From RYN-230 sp963813975 (GTDB lineage: Bacteria > Actinomycetota > Actinomycetes > Streptosporangiales > Streptosporangiaceae), in the NCBI GenBank assembly GCA_963813975.1, contig CAWFAP010000004.1, forward strand, positions 744,001 through 808,000: a stretch of DNA of 64,000 nucleotides, in the 5' to 3' direction. The notes under the pieces were generated by a model, which worked only from the letters and a program-made list of their open reading frames with translations, made no database searches and was not told where the DNA came from. Both the position numbers and the translations under genes were made by a program. Below, one piece after another: positions 24,969 through 33,559 of the stretch (its first letter is position 1; each line of letters begins with the position of its first letter).

Positions 24969-26099
24969 TCAGCCCTGCCGGTAGCGCCCGGCGTCCGCAG
25001 ACCGCAGCTCCAGTCCCAGGCCGGCCCGCCCCGGATCGGGGGTCAGCACCCCTCCCTCCGGGTCCAGTGTCCCGTCGAAGAACAGCCGCTCGATCCGTTG
25101 ATGATCGTGGAAGTATTCCAGGTGCCGCAGGTTGGGCACGGCCACGGCGACCTGGGCGTGCAGGTTGGGGGCGCAATGCCCGGAGACCTGCACGTTGTGC
25201 GCGGCGGCCAGCGCGGCGCCCCGGAGGAAGTCGGTGATGCCGCCGCAGCGGGTCACGTCGAGCTGCAGGCAGTCCACCGCCCCCGCGCTCAGCAGGCGGC
25301 TGGAATCCGCCAGCGACCAGCTGTACTCACCCGCCGCCACGTCCGGCCGGACCTGCTGCCGGACCGCCGCCAGGCCGGCCAGGTCCTGGGAGGACACCGG
25401 TTCCTCGAACCAGGTGACACCGAAGTCGTCCATCTGTCGGGCCATCCGCACGGCTTGCCCGGTGGAGTACCCGCCGTTGGCGTCCACGTACAGCTCCGTG
25501 CCTGGTCCGATGACCTCCCGGGCCAGCGCGACCCGGGCCAGGTCGCGCGGCTCGTTGCTGCCCCATGACTCGCCAATCTTGATCTTGACGCGGGGGATCC
25601 GGTCCTTCTCGACCCACCCGCTCAGCTGCTCGCGGGTCCGCGCCTCGTCGTACGTGGTGAATCCGCCGCTTCCGTAGACCGGCACCTCGTCCCGGGCCCG
25701 GCCGATCAGGGTGGCCACCGCGCAGCCGAGCAGCCGCGCCTTCAGGTCCCACAGCGCGATATCGGCGGCGGACAGGGCCATCGCCCCGATGCCGGGCCGT
25801 CCCACGTTGCGCAGCGCCCGGGTCATGGCCTCGTTCGCGCCGGCCACGTCCAGCGCGCTGCGGCCGGCCACCACCTCAGACAGGATGCCGGTCACCACCG
25901 GCGCGGCGGCTGCGGCGGTGTAGCTCCAGCCCATCCCCCGCTGGCCTCCGGCGCTCGCGGTGACCAGGACCAGCGTGGTCTTGTCCCAGGCCAGAGTGCC
26001 GTCGGCCTCGGGCGCGTCGGTCGGCACCACGTAGACGGCCGCGTCCAGGCCCTCGACCGCGGGATCCGCCGCCGTTGTCCTTGCCCCGCCCATGGTCAC
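24969..26099 (-). CDS. Enolase-superfamily enzyme (mandelate racemase/muconate-lactonising type)
   Basis: A 376-residue enzyme. The barrel shows the K-x-K motif (RVKIKIGESWG), metal ligands in VDANGGYS, FEEPVSSQD and AAGEYSW, and the second catalytic region DVTRCGGITDFL and HCAPNLH. This fits members that abstract the alpha-proton of a carboxylate (acid-sugar dehydratases, racemases). The exact reaction is not evident. GGGAGG directly abuts an ATG at 26105, too close for a ribosome site, so GTG at 26099 six bases later is preferred. The gene is divergent from the TPP enzyme. Confidence 0.85.
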   Translation of the reverse strand: MTMGGARTTAADPAVEGLDAAVYVVPTDAPEADGTLAWDKTTLVLVTASAGGQRGMGWSYTAAAAAPVVTGILSEVVAGRSALDVAGANEAMTRALRNVGRPGIGAMALSAADIALWDLKARLLGCAVATLIGRARDEVPVYGSGGFTTYDEARTREQLSGWVEKDRIPRVKIKIGESWGSNEPRDLARVALAREVIGPGTELYVDANGGYSTGQAVRMARQMDDFGVTWFEEPVSSQDLAGLAAVRQQVRPDVAAGEYSWSLADSSRLLSAGAVDCLQLDVTRCGGITDFLRGAALAAAHNVQVSGHCAPNLHAQVAVAVPNLRHLEYFHDHQRIERLFFDGTLDPEGGVLTPDPGRAGLGLELRSADAGRYRQG

Positions 26100-26216
26100 G
26101 CTCATCCTCCCGGCCTCGTTCCGCCGTCCGGTTCCGGCTTTCCAGGGGGCCCGTGGTTTCCGGGGCGCCCGCCACCCTGCTACCTGCGGTCCGGGCCGCC
26201 AAACCTCGGGCCGGAC

Positions 26217-26261
26217 GGAAGGCGTCGCCCGGGCGGCCGGAAGGAGTCGCCCGGGGCGGCC
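26217..26261. repeat. Imperfect 22-bp direct repeat in divergent promoter region
   Basis: Two adjacent copies beginning GGAAGG-C/A-GTCGCCCGGG (26217-26238 and 26239-26261) lie midway in the roughly 310-bp gap between the divergent enolase-superfamily and TPP-enzyme genes. They could be a regulator site array or chance duplication. Nothing else is evident in the gap. Confidence 0.6.
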
Positions 26262-26408
26262 GGATGGTGGGCGGTCTGGTGCCGGCGCCGCCCGGCGCCG
26301 GAACGGCAGAAACCGCCGCGTGGCATGTTTGGCGTCCCCGTCTGAGGACAGCCGTGGGTGGGCGGATTCACCCTGCCGCATCAACCACGATCAGTTGGAG
26401 GTCCGCAG

Positions 26409-28175
26409 GTGGCACAGATCGCATCCGAGGCTCTGGTCGAGCGGCTCGCGGACTGGGGCGTGGACACTGTCTTCGGGATCCCGGGCGACGGCATCAACGG
26501 CATCTTGGAGGGCTTCCGGCGGCATCAGGACCGGGTGAAGTTCGTGCTGGTTCATCACGAGGAAGCTGCCGCGTTCATGGCCACCGCCCACGCCAAGGCG
26601 ACCGGGCAGATCGGCGTGTGCCTGGCCACGTCAGGTCCCGGCGGCATCCACCTGCTGAACGGGCTCTACGACGCCAAGCTTGATCACATGCCGGTGCTCG
26701 CGATCACCGGTATGCAGGAAACCTCGGTGCTCGGCACCGGCTATCAGCAGGAAGTGAACCTCGACAAGCTCTACGAGGACGTCGCCGTCTACGACCAGAT
26801 GATCTACAACCCGGCGCAGCTGCCCGCAGTGGTGGACATCGCGGTGCGCACGGCGTACGCGCGGCGCGGGGTGGCGCACCTGACCCTGCCCAACGACCTC
26901 CAGGTGGCCAAGGCCGGGGAGAACCCCTACGCGGAGGTCGGCCCGGCCCGGCCCCCGGCGACCGCGCCGATCCGGCTGGACGCGCCCGGACGGCCCCGCG
27001 AGGAGGACCTGCAGCGGCTGGCCGACGTGCTGAACGCCGGGGAGAAGGTCGCGATCTTGGCCGGGGCGGGCGCCCTGCACGCCCGGGAGCAGTTGCTCGC
27101 GGTGGCGGAAACGCTGGGGGCGCCGATCATCAAGACCCTGCCCGGCAAGGCTGCGGTGCCCGATGATTCGCCGTATACCACCGGCGGGATCGGCCTGCTC
27201 GGCACGGCGCCGTCCGAGGAGCTGATGAACGACGTGGACACGCTGTTCATGGTCGGGACCAACTTCCCGTACACCCACTTCATGCCGGAGCCGGGCAAGG
27301 CCCGGATCGTGCAGATCGAGGCCGACCCGGCCCGGGCCGGCGCCCGGGTGCCCACCGAGGTCCCGGTGGTCGGGGACGCCCGGGAGGGCCTGCAGGCCCT
27401 GCTGCCGCTGCTCAAGCAGCGGGCCGACACGTCGTTCCTGGAGAAGTACCAGAAGCAGATGGGCAAGTGGCGGGAGAAGATGGCCGCGCTGCAGGACGAG
27501 GCGCGGGATCCGATCGCCCCCGAGTTCCTGGTCAGCGTGCTCAGTGAGCTGGCCGCGGACGACGCGGTCCTGACCTGTGACAGCGGGACGATCGCCACCT
27601 GGGCTGCCCGGCACTGGCACATCCGCGGCGACCGTCAGTTCTACCTGTCCGGGAACCTGGCCACGATGGCGCCCGGGCTGCCCTACGCGATCGGGATCCA
27701 GCACGCGTTCCCGGGGCGGCAGGTCATCGGTTACGTCGGCGACGGCGGGTTTTCCATGCTGATGGCTGAGTTCATCACGGCCATCCAGCACAAGCTGCCG
27801 ATCAAGATCGTGATCAACAACAACAACTCACTTGGCCAGATCCTCTGGGAGCAGATGGTGCTCGGTTACCCCGAGCACGGCGTGCGCTACCCGGACCCGT
27901 TCGTGGACTACACCGGGATCGCGACGGCCAACGGCGCGCTGGGCCTCAAGGTAAGCCACCCGGGTGAGGTCCGGGACGCGATCAGCCAGGCGCTGAGCCA
28001 CGACGGGCCGGCCCTGGTCAACGTGAACGTGAACCCGGACGAGCCGCCGCTGCCGGGCAAGGTCGAGTACAAGCAGGCGGTGAAGTTCGCCGAGGCCTTC
28101 CTGCGCGGCCAGCCGCGTAAGTCCACGATCGCGACCACGCTCTTCCGGGACAAGATCGACCAGCTCAAGTCGTGA
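26409..28175 (+). CDS. TPP-dependent enzyme, pyruvate oxidase/dehydrogenase (quinone)-like
   Basis: A 588-residue thiamine-diphosphate enzyme. The N-terminal domain has the catalytic Glu in FVLVHHEEAAAFMATAHAKATG; the middle is a DHS-like/FAD-type domain (EKVAILAGAGALHAREQLL); the C-terminal domain has the TPP/Mg motif GDGGFSMLMAEFITAIQHKLPIKIVINNNN. Overall it resembles PoxB-type pyruvate oxidases more than acetolactate synthase, and would convert a 2-keto acid, probably pyruvate, by decarboxylation. GTG at 26409 is set by GGAGG seven bases upstream. Divergence from the enolase-superfamily gene suggests shared regulation. Confidence 0.86.
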   Translation: MAQIASEALVERLADWGVDTVFGIPGDGINGILEGFRRHQDRVKFVLVHHEEAAAFMATAHAKATGQIGVCLATSGPGGIHLLNGLYDAKLDHMPVLAITGMQETSVLGTGYQQEVNLDKLYEDVAVYDQMIYNPAQLPAVVDIAVRTAYARRGVAHLTLPNDLQVAKAGENPYAEVGPARPPATAPIRLDAPGRPREEDLQRLADVLNAGEKVAILAGAGALHAREQLLAVAETLGAPIIKTLPGKAAVPDDSPYTTGGIGLLGTAPSEELMNDVDTLFMVGTNFPYTHFMPEPGKARIVQIEADPARAGARVPTEVPVVGDAREGLQALLPLLKQRADTSFLEKYQKQMGKWREKMAALQDEARDPIAPEFLVSVLSELAADDAVLTCDSGTIATWAARHWHIRGDRQFYLSGNLATMAPGLPYAIGIQHAFPGRQVIGYVGDGGFSMLMAEFITAIQHKLPIKIVINNNNSLGQILWEQMVLGYPEHGVRYPDPFVDYTGIATANGALGLKVSHPGEVRDAISQALSHDGPALVNVNVNPDEPPLPGKVEYKQAVKFAEAFLRGQPRKSTIATTLFRDKIDQLKS

Positions 28176-28189
28176 CCAGCTCAAGTCCT
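28158..28189. repeat. 16-bp tandem duplication spanning a stop codon
   Basis: GACCAGCTCAAGTC-GT (28158-28173) is repeated as GACCAGCTCAAGTC-CT (28174-28189). The first copy encodes the last residues (DQLKS) of the TPP enzyme and the stop falls at the junction, so the second copy is untranslated. Confidence 0.85.
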
Positions 28190-28219
28190 GGCCAGCCCGG
28201 GGTATGACCGGCGCGGGTC

Positions 28220-28753
28220 CTAACTGGCTGGTTCCTCCCGGTCAGCGGCCGGCCGTCGGCGCTGACGCGCCGCGCGGCCGCCCGTGCTGCCCGGGTCCAG
28301 CGGCAGTCCGCAGGGCGGCTTGACCTCAGCCAGCCGGAGGTAGGTCACCAGCCGCTGGCCACCCCGGGTGGACAGCCGGTTCAGCACCTCCTGCAGCTCG
28401 GTGACGTCCCGGGCGACGACGGTGAGCAGGTAGTCCATCTCGCCCGCCACGTTGTCAGCCGCGATGATCTGCGGGAGGGCCCGGACCTGGTCCTCAAAGA
28501 TGCGGGTCGCCCGGGGGTCGTGCCGTCCCAGGGTGGCGAACACGTAGAGCTGCAGCGGGAAGCCGGCCGCTTCCGGGTCGAGCTGGGCCCGGATGATGCG
28601 GATCACCCCGGACTCTTTGAGCGCGCGCACCCGGTGCAGCGTGGCGGCCGGGGACAGGCCGACGAGGCGGGCCAGTTCGACATTGGTCCGGTCCGCGTCG
28701 GCCTGCAGCGCAGTCAGCAGCTTGAGGTCAACTTCGTCAAGGTTCATGGCCAT
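28220..28753 (-). CDS. Lrp/AsnC-family transcriptional regulator
   Basis: A 177-residue regulator. The N-terminal helix-turn-helix (LDEVDLKLLTALQADADRTNVELARLVGLSPAATLHRVRALKESGVI) and C-terminal RAM ligand-binding domain (PLQLYVFATLGRHDP... VAGEMDYLLTVVARDVTELQEVL) are complete, followed by a basic tail. It probably senses an amino acid or small metabolite and acts as an oligomer. No ribosome site precedes the ATG, but a TATTAT box lies about 13 bp upstream, so the message may be leaderless. It is divergent from the EamA transporter, its likely target. Confidence 0.9.
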   Translation of the reverse strand: MAMNLDEVDLKLLTALQADADRTNVELARLVGLSPAATLHRVRALKESGVIRIIRAQLDPEAAGFPLQLYVFATLGRHDPRATRIFEDQVRALPQIIAADNVAGEMDYLLTVVARDVTELQEVLNRLSTRGGQRLVTYLRLAEVKPPCGLPLDPGSTGGRAARQRRRPAADREEPAS

Positions 28754-28758
28754 GAAAC

Positions 28759-28772
28759 TGAATAATATTTCA
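28759..28772. promoter_or_regulatory. AT-rich dyad, probable Lrp operator/promoter
   Basis: TGAATAATATTTCA is a near-perfect palindrome rich in A/T in otherwise GC-rich DNA, directly upstream of the lrp-like start and within the divergent gap to the EamA gene. It contains a TATTAT -10-like box on the minus strand. Its form fits an Lrp/AsnC binding site for autoregulation. Confidence 0.5.
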
Positions 28773-28823
28773 CCGAACGACTCCCACGACTAATTCTGGC
28801 CTGCGAGGACGCATCCTGGAGGA

Positions 28824-30089
28824 ATGAACCTCGACCGCCGCCGCGCCCTCGTGGCGCTCACCGTAGCCGGGCTGCTGTGGGGCAGCACGGTGCCCCTGTC
28901 CAAGATCGCGCTGGGCTGGCTGCCGCCCGGCTGGCTGACCGCCATCCGGTTCGCGGTGGCGGCCGCCGTGCTGCTGACCGCGACCCGGTCCCGGCTGCGT
29001 GCGGCCTGGAGCCCGGCGGTGCTGGCCTCGGGCGCGGTGGGGTACGGCGGGACGGTCCTGCTGCAGAACGCGGGCATCACCCGGACCAGCGTCAGTCACG
29101 CAGCGCTGCTCATCGGCACCGCCCCGGTGCTAGTCGCGATCGTCGCTGCGGTATGGCACCGCAGCGTGGCTCGCCCGATGGCCTGGGGCGGCTTCGCCGT
29201 CTCGCTCGCCGGGGTCGGCCTAGTCGCCGTGGGGGGCGGTGGCGGCGCGAACCTGGGCGGCGACGGCATGGTGCTGGCCTCGGTCCTGCTCTCGGCCGTC
29301 TTCACCGTCGGGCAGACCCGGCTGCTGCGCGGCCGTGACCCGTTCGCCGTCACTGCGGTGCAGTTCCTGGGGGCGGCTCTGGCCACGGCCCCGTTGAGTG
29401 CGCTGACCGAGGGCGTGCCACCCGCGCCCGCGCATCCTGCCACCTTGCTGGCCGTGGTGGCGCTGATCGTCGGCGGGACCCTGCTCCCGTTCACCCTGTT
29501 CGCTTTCGGGCAGAGCCGGCTGCCGGCCGAGATCGCCGGCGCGTTCCTGAACATCGAGCCGCTCGTCGGTGCGGTGGCGGGCGTGGTGGCCTTCGGTAAC
29601 CCGGCGGGCCCGGCCCAGATGGGCGGGGGCGCGGCCATCCTCGGCGGCATCGCGCTGAGCAGCGCGCGACGGCCCGGCCGCCGCCCGGCCCGCGCGCCCG
29701 GGGCGTTGCCCTCCGTGGCTGTGCAGGACCTGGCGGTCGGCGCGGGCGGCCCGGACGCGCTGGACCGCGACGACAGCCTGAGCCATCCGCTGCCGGCCGG
29801 AGACCGGCGGTGCTCGGTGGCAGCTCGCCCCGCAGCGGCACGTCACCCTGCCGGCCTGCTCCGCCCGGGCCGCAGGCGCGGGACCGGCCAGCCGCCCCGG
29901 ATCGGGCGCCGGCGCCCCCGCGGCCAGCTCCGGCCGAAGGGACGCCCGGACGTGGACCGGCCCAGACTCAGGGATGGCCGGCCCGGGGCCGGCTGCGGCA
30001 GGGTGTCCCGGCTGGCTGGCCGCTCCGAGGCCGGCCGGGACGTGGCCAGAGGTACCTTGGCCGGGGGTGCCTCGGCCGGGGGTGCCTAG
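28824..30089 (+). CDS. EamA/DMT-family transporter with unusual C-terminal extension
   Basis: A 421-residue frame. Residues 1-285 form a normal drug/metabolite exporter with ten predicted helices in two EamA repeats (VALTVAGLLWGSTVPLSKIAL at the start; GAFLNIEPLVGAVAGVVAFGNPAGPAQMGGGAAILGGIAL at the end). The last about 130 residues are Arg/Pro/Gly-rich with no hydrophobic or family pattern, so the original stop codon may have been lost or a frameshift may lie near 29690. GGAGGA is adjacent to the ATG. The divergent Lrp-like regulator suggests export of an amino acid or related compound. Confidence 0.82.
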   Translation: MNLDRRRALVALTVAGLLWGSTVPLSKIALGWLPPGWLTAIRFAVAAAVLLTATRSRLRAAWSPAVLASGAVGYGGTVLLQNAGITRTSVSHAALLIGTAPVLVAIVAAVWHRSVARPMAWGGFAVSLAGVGLVAVGGGGGANLGGDGMVLASVLLSAVFTVGQTRLLRGRDPFAVTAVQFLGAALATAPLSALTEGVPPAPAHPATLLAVVALIVGGTLLPFTLFAFGQSRLPAEIAGAFLNIEPLVGAVAGVVAFGNPAGPAQMGGGAAILGGIALSSARRPGRRPARAPGALPSVAVQDLAVGAGGPDALDRDDSLSHPLPAGDRRCSVAARPAAARHPAGLLRPGRRRGTGQPPRIGRRRPRGQLRPKGRPDVDRPRLRDGRPGAGCGRVSRLAGRSEAGRDVARGTLAGGASAGGA

Positions 30090-30159
30090 GTCCGCCGCGG
30101 TCAGGCCGGCCGTGGCCTGGACAGCACGCTGCGGTACCCACCTTCGCCCGGTCACAAAC

Positions 30160-30168
30160 TTTTTTTTT
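30160..30168. other. Nine-T homopolymer in GC-rich intergenic DNA
   Basis: A run of nine T residues lies 143 bp upstream of the LysM gene, after the EamA gene. No stable stem immediately precedes it, so it is not a convincing intrinsic terminator. A run this long is rare in DNA of this composition. Confidence 0.5.
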
Positions 30169-30302
30169 GAGAAACCGGGAGCCCCGCAGCCGCAAGGGCT
30201 TTCGTCGTTCACCCAGGTCAAGCAGCTCCTTCCCGACTTGCGTCCCTGACCGGGCCTTGCATACGTTGGGCCGCTGTGATCAGAATCCGGACAAGGAGCT
30301 TC

Positions 30303-30959
30303 ATGAAGGTACAAACACGGATATTCACGGCAGTAGGCGCCGGCACCCTCATGGCGGGGCTGGCCGCTGGGCCGGCCCTGGCCAGCACGCACACCGTGCA
30401 GCCGGGTGACACGCTCAGCGGCATCGCCGCGTCGGCGGGCGTGTCCCTCACCAACGTCGAGGCGGCCAACCACTGGATCAAGAACCCCAACCTGATCTAC
30501 GTGGGCCAGGTCGTGAACGTGCCGGACGGGCGCCCCGGGATTACCCCGGCCGCGCCGACCTACTATCAGGCCCCAGCGACTTCCAGCACGCCCCCGGCGA
30601 GCTCGGACACGTCAGCGGCTGCGTCCGGCACCTCGTCGGCCAGCACGGGCACCTCATCGGAGAGCTCCGGCACCTCGTCGGTCAGCTCGGGCACGTCATC
30701 GGCCAGCACGAGCACCCCGGCCGCGAGCACCGGCGGAAGTTCTCCGTCGTCGTTCCAGCAGTGCGTGGCCTGGCGTGAGTCGGGCAACAACCCGACCGCG
30801 TCCTCGTCGGGCCTGTACGGCATCCTGCCGAGCACCTGGGCCAGCCTGGGCTACTCCGGCACGGCCGGATCGGCCTCTGTGGCCCAGCAGAATCAGGCGT
30901 TCCAGCAGCTGTACGCCCAGGACGGCACCTCGCCGTGGGCACCCTACGACGGCTGCTGA
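30303..30959 (+). CDS. Secreted LysM and transglycosylase-like (Rpf-type) protein
   Basis: A 218-residue exported cell-wall protein. A Sec signal peptide (VQTRIFTAVGAGTLMAGLAAGPALA) is followed by a LysM peptidoglycan-binding domain (HTVQPGDTLSGIAASAGVSLTNVEAAN... IYVGQVVNVP), a Ser/Thr-rich linker of repeating SGTSS units, and a C-terminal transglycosylase-like domain (FQQCVAWRESGNNPTASSSGLYGILPSTWASLGY) in which the Glu of RESG is the likely catalytic acid. It resembles resuscitation-promoting-factor-like muralytic enzymes. AAGGAG precedes the ATG at 30303. I looked for a c-di-AMP riboswitch, common before such genes, and could not recognise one. Confidence 0.88.
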   Translation: MKVQTRIFTAVGAGTLMAGLAAGPALASTHTVQPGDTLSGIAASAGVSLTNVEAANHWIKNPNLIYVGQVVNVPDGRPGITPAAPTYYQAPATSSTPPASSDTSAAASGTSSASTGTSSESSGTSSVSSGTSSASTSTPAASTGGSSPSSFQQCVAWRESGNNPTASSSGLYGILPSTWASLGYSGTAGSASVAQQNQAFQQLYAQDGTSPWAPYDGC

Positions 30960-31061
30960 GCAGAACCCAGTTCTGAACTCAGCAGACCGTCATTCCAGTA
31001 GATTCTGATCACACCGGCTCTCCTCTCACCCCGAACTGACCAGCCTGAGGGAGCCACGCGC

Positions 31062-31098
31062 GAGCCCCGGCCCGGGACCCCGATCCCGGCCGGGGCTC
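31062..31098. terminator. Strong hairpin between convergent genes
   Basis: Arms 31062-31077 and 31084-31098 (outer ends GAGCCCCGGCC and GGCCGGGGCTC) pair with a single bulged base and a 6-nt loop. It lies between the convergent LysM and TPP-enzyme genes and probably terminates both. Confidence 0.65.
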
Positions 31099-31171
31099 AG
31101 CGCATCCCGGCTGCTCAGCGTGCCCCGGGACGGGTCAGCCTGGGCTCCGCTGCCCGGCCTGTCCTCCCGGG

Positions 31172-32725
31172 TCAGCCCGGCGGGCTGAGCACCGCCTCGA
31201 TCAGGTGCGGGCCTGGCTCGGCCAGCGCGCGCCGCAACTCGCCCGCGAACTCCCCGGCGCTAGCCGCCCGCGCCGCCGGCACTCCCATCCCGCGGGCCAG
31301 CGCGGTGAAATCCAGCTCGGGGCGGGACAGGTCCAGCAGGCTGCGCGCCGCGTCCCCGCCCGCCACCGCGCCCACCCGCTGCAGCTCCAGGTCGAGGATC
31401 GCGTAGCGGCGGTTGCTGAAGATCACCGTGGTGATGTCCATCTGTTCCCGCGCGTGGGTCCACAGCGCCGGGATCGTGTACATCGCGCTGCCGTCCGAGC
31501 CGAGGGCCAGGACGGGACGATCCGGGCAGGCCACGGCCGCCCCGGTCGCCACCGGCAGGCCCTGCCCGATCGCGCCGCCGGTCAGCGTGAGCCAGTCGTG
31601 CGGGGGCGCGCCCGCGGTCGCCGCCGGGAGCCACAGCCCGGACGTATTCGCCTCGTCCGACACGATCGCCCCTTCCGGGAGCAGCGCGCCGATGACCGCG
31701 GCCGCGGTCTCGGCGGTCAGCCCGCCGCCGGGCAGCGCGGGCCGCTGGCCCGGCTGTGGCCGCGGCCGGGCGCCGGGGGCGAGCCGCTCGGCCACGCTCT
31801 CCAGCGCCGCGCCCACGTCCTCACCCGGCCCGGCCAGGGTGTGCACCTGGCAGCCGTCGGGCACCAGGGAGCTGGGCAGGTCCGGGTAGGCGAAGAAAGA
31901 CACCGGCGCCCGGGCGCCCGCCAGGATCAGCCGCCGGGTGCCGGCCAGCTGGGATTGGGCGAACTCGGCCAGGTAGGCCAGGCGTTCCAGCCCCGGCAGG
32001 CCCGCGCCGCGTTCGAGCCGGGCGGGGAACGTCTCGCCCAGCAGCCGCGCCCCGGTGGCGGCGGCGATCCGGCTGGCCGCTTCCAGCCCGGGGCGGCGCA
32101 GCGCGGCGCCACCCAGCAGGATGACGCAGGCCGTCCCGCCCTGAAGGGCCTCCGCGGCGTCCTCGATCACCGGGTCGGGGACCAGGGACAGCGGCCGCGA
32201 TGGCACCGGCATCGCGGGCTGGGCGCCCTCGGACCACGACACGTCGGCGGGCAGGATCAGCGTGGCCACCCCGCCCGGCGCCCCCCGGGCGGCGGCCACG
32301 CCCTCGGCGGCATCGGCCGCGACGTCGGCGCTGCGGGCCGAGCGCCGGACCCAGCGGGACACCGTGCGGGCCAGCGAGTCGAGGTCGGATTCCAGCGGCG
32401 CGTCGAAGCGCTTGTGGTACGTGGCATGATCACCGACCACGTTGACCAGCGGGGTTCCGGCCCGGCGGGCGTTGTGCAGGTTAGCCAGGCCGTTCGCCAG
32501 GCCCGGGCCCAGATGCAGGAGGGTGGCCGCGGGGCGGCCGGTCATCCGGCCGTAGCCGTCCGCCGCCCCGGTGGCCACGCCCTCGAACAGGCAGAGCACC
32601 CCGCGCAACTGCGGGACCGCGTCCAGGCTGGCCACGAAGTGCATCTCCGAGGTGCCGGGGTTGCTGAAGCAGATGTCCACCCCGCTGGCGGCCAGCGTGC
32701 GGATCAGGGCCTGCGCGCCCCGCAC
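31172..32725 (-). CDS. TPP-dependent acetolactate synthase/benzoylformate decarboxylase-like enzyme
   Basis: A 517-residue thiamine-diphosphate enzyme. The catalytic Glu lies in GVLCLFEGVATGAADGYGRMTG and the Mg/TPP motif in LALGSDGSAMYTIPALWTHAREQMDITTVIFSNRRY. The central domain is degenerate and probably does not bind FAD. Proteins of this pattern are annotated as acetolactate synthase large-subunit homologues, but no small subunit is present and it is as likely a 2-keto-acid decarboxylase. GTG at 32725 has GGGAGG six bases upstream; longer frames upstream are not coding. Confidence 0.82.
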   Translation of the reverse strand: MRGAQALIRTLAASGVDICFSNPGTSEMHFVASLDAVPQLRGVLCLFEGVATGAADGYGRMTGRPAATLLHLGPGLANGLANLHNARRAGTPLVNVVGDHATYHKRFDAPLESDLDSLARTVSRWVRRSARSADVAADAAEGVAAARGAPGGVATLILPADVSWSEGAQPAMPVPSRPLSLVPDPVIEDAAEALQGGTACVILLGGAALRRPGLEAASRIAAATGARLLGETFPARLERGAGLPGLERLAYLAEFAQSQLAGTRRLILAGARAPVSFFAYPDLPSSLVPDGCQVHTLAGPGEDVGAALESVAERLAPGARPRPQPGQRPALPGGGLTAETAAAVIGALLPEGAIVSDEANTSGLWLPAATAGAPPHDWLTLTGGAIGQGLPVATGAAVACPDRPVLALGSDGSAMYTIPALWTHAREQMDITTVIFSNRRYAILDLELQRVGAVAGGDAARSLLDLSRPELDFTALARGMGVPAARAASAGEFAGELRRALAEPGPHLIEAVLSPPG

Positions 32726-32920
32726 TAGTCCCTCCCGGCGCTGGCCGCGGCCCCCGGGACCGGGGCCTCCCCGAACCGGGAGCGGCAATTCCTCCGTGTT
32801 ACGGGCATGTGGCCATGTGTGGTCATGTCTACCCAGCGCCACCTGTGCAGGCGATACTCGCGATACGGGCTACAACGCATAGTGGGTACGGTAACCGCTT
32901 GCTACGCGAAGAGAGGGCGC

Positions 32921-33559
32921 ATGAGCAGGGGCCGCTCCATCGGGCTGGGCATGATGCTGCTCGCGCTCCTGGTGACCGGATGTGCCGCGCCTCAGTTCAC
33001 GTACGTGACGAACTCGAGCGCGCACACCTACTTCAAGGTGCCGAACGGCTGGCGCCAGATCACGAGCTCGGCGCTGAACGCCGCGGTGAAGAGCGCCCCC
33101 CAAAGCGGCGTCTGGACGGTCGGCTACGACGGCGACATCAGGCCCGCCGCCGATCACGTCCTGGGCGCGACGGACGGGGCGCCGTTCGTGTACTCGGTGG
33201 TCGCGCCGGTCAACCAGGCCACCACCAACTCCCTGTCCTATAACCAGCTGCGGGACTTCTTCCTGCCGGTGACCGCGGCCAGCCGGTCCACCGCCGCCAA
33301 GAGCGGGTTCCCGCTGACCGGCTTCCGCCTGCTGCGGGACAGCATGCTGACCCTGGCCCAGGGAGTGCACGGGGTCCGGGTCACCTTCGAGTACACCTAC
33401 CCAGGGGTCGGCATCAACACTTTCGACCAGGTCGCCCTGACGAACGCGGATGACACCGAGGTCTACCTGCTGCTCGTGCACTGCCTGGCTTCGTGTTACA
33501 GCAAGCACCACGGCGAGATCGACACGGTGATGAACTCCTTCACGGTCAGGAGCCCATGA
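32921..33559 (+). CDS. Putative lipoprotein upstream of FtsH-like protease
   Basis: A 212-residue lipoprotein. The signal peptide ends in a lipobox (LLALLVTGC), after which a soluble domain (FTYVTNSSAHTYFKVPNGWRQITSSALNAAV... VRVTFEYTYPGVGINTFDQVALTNADDTEVYLLLVHC) resembles PsbP/LpqN-like lipoprotein folds. Two late cysteines (CLASC) could form a disulphide. GAGAGG precedes the ATG. The stop overlaps the FtsH-like start (ATGA), so the two products are made together and may interact at the membrane. Confidence 0.75.
   Translation: MSRGRSIGLGMMLLALLVTGCAAPQFTYVTNSSAHTYFKVPNGWRQITSSALNAAVKSAPQSGVWTVGYDGDIRPAADHVLGATDGAPFVYSVVAPVNQATTNSLSYNQLRDFFLPVTAASRSTAAKSGFPLTGFRLLRDSMLTLAQGVHGVRVTFEYTYPGVGINTFDQVALTNADDTEVYLLLVHCLASCYSKHHGEIDTVMNSFTVRSP

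Noticed and set aside
30090..30302. c-di-AMP (ydaO-type) riboswitch upstream of the Rpf-like gene
   Set aside because: Such riboswitches are common before these genes, but the conserved core elements could not be matched in the leader.
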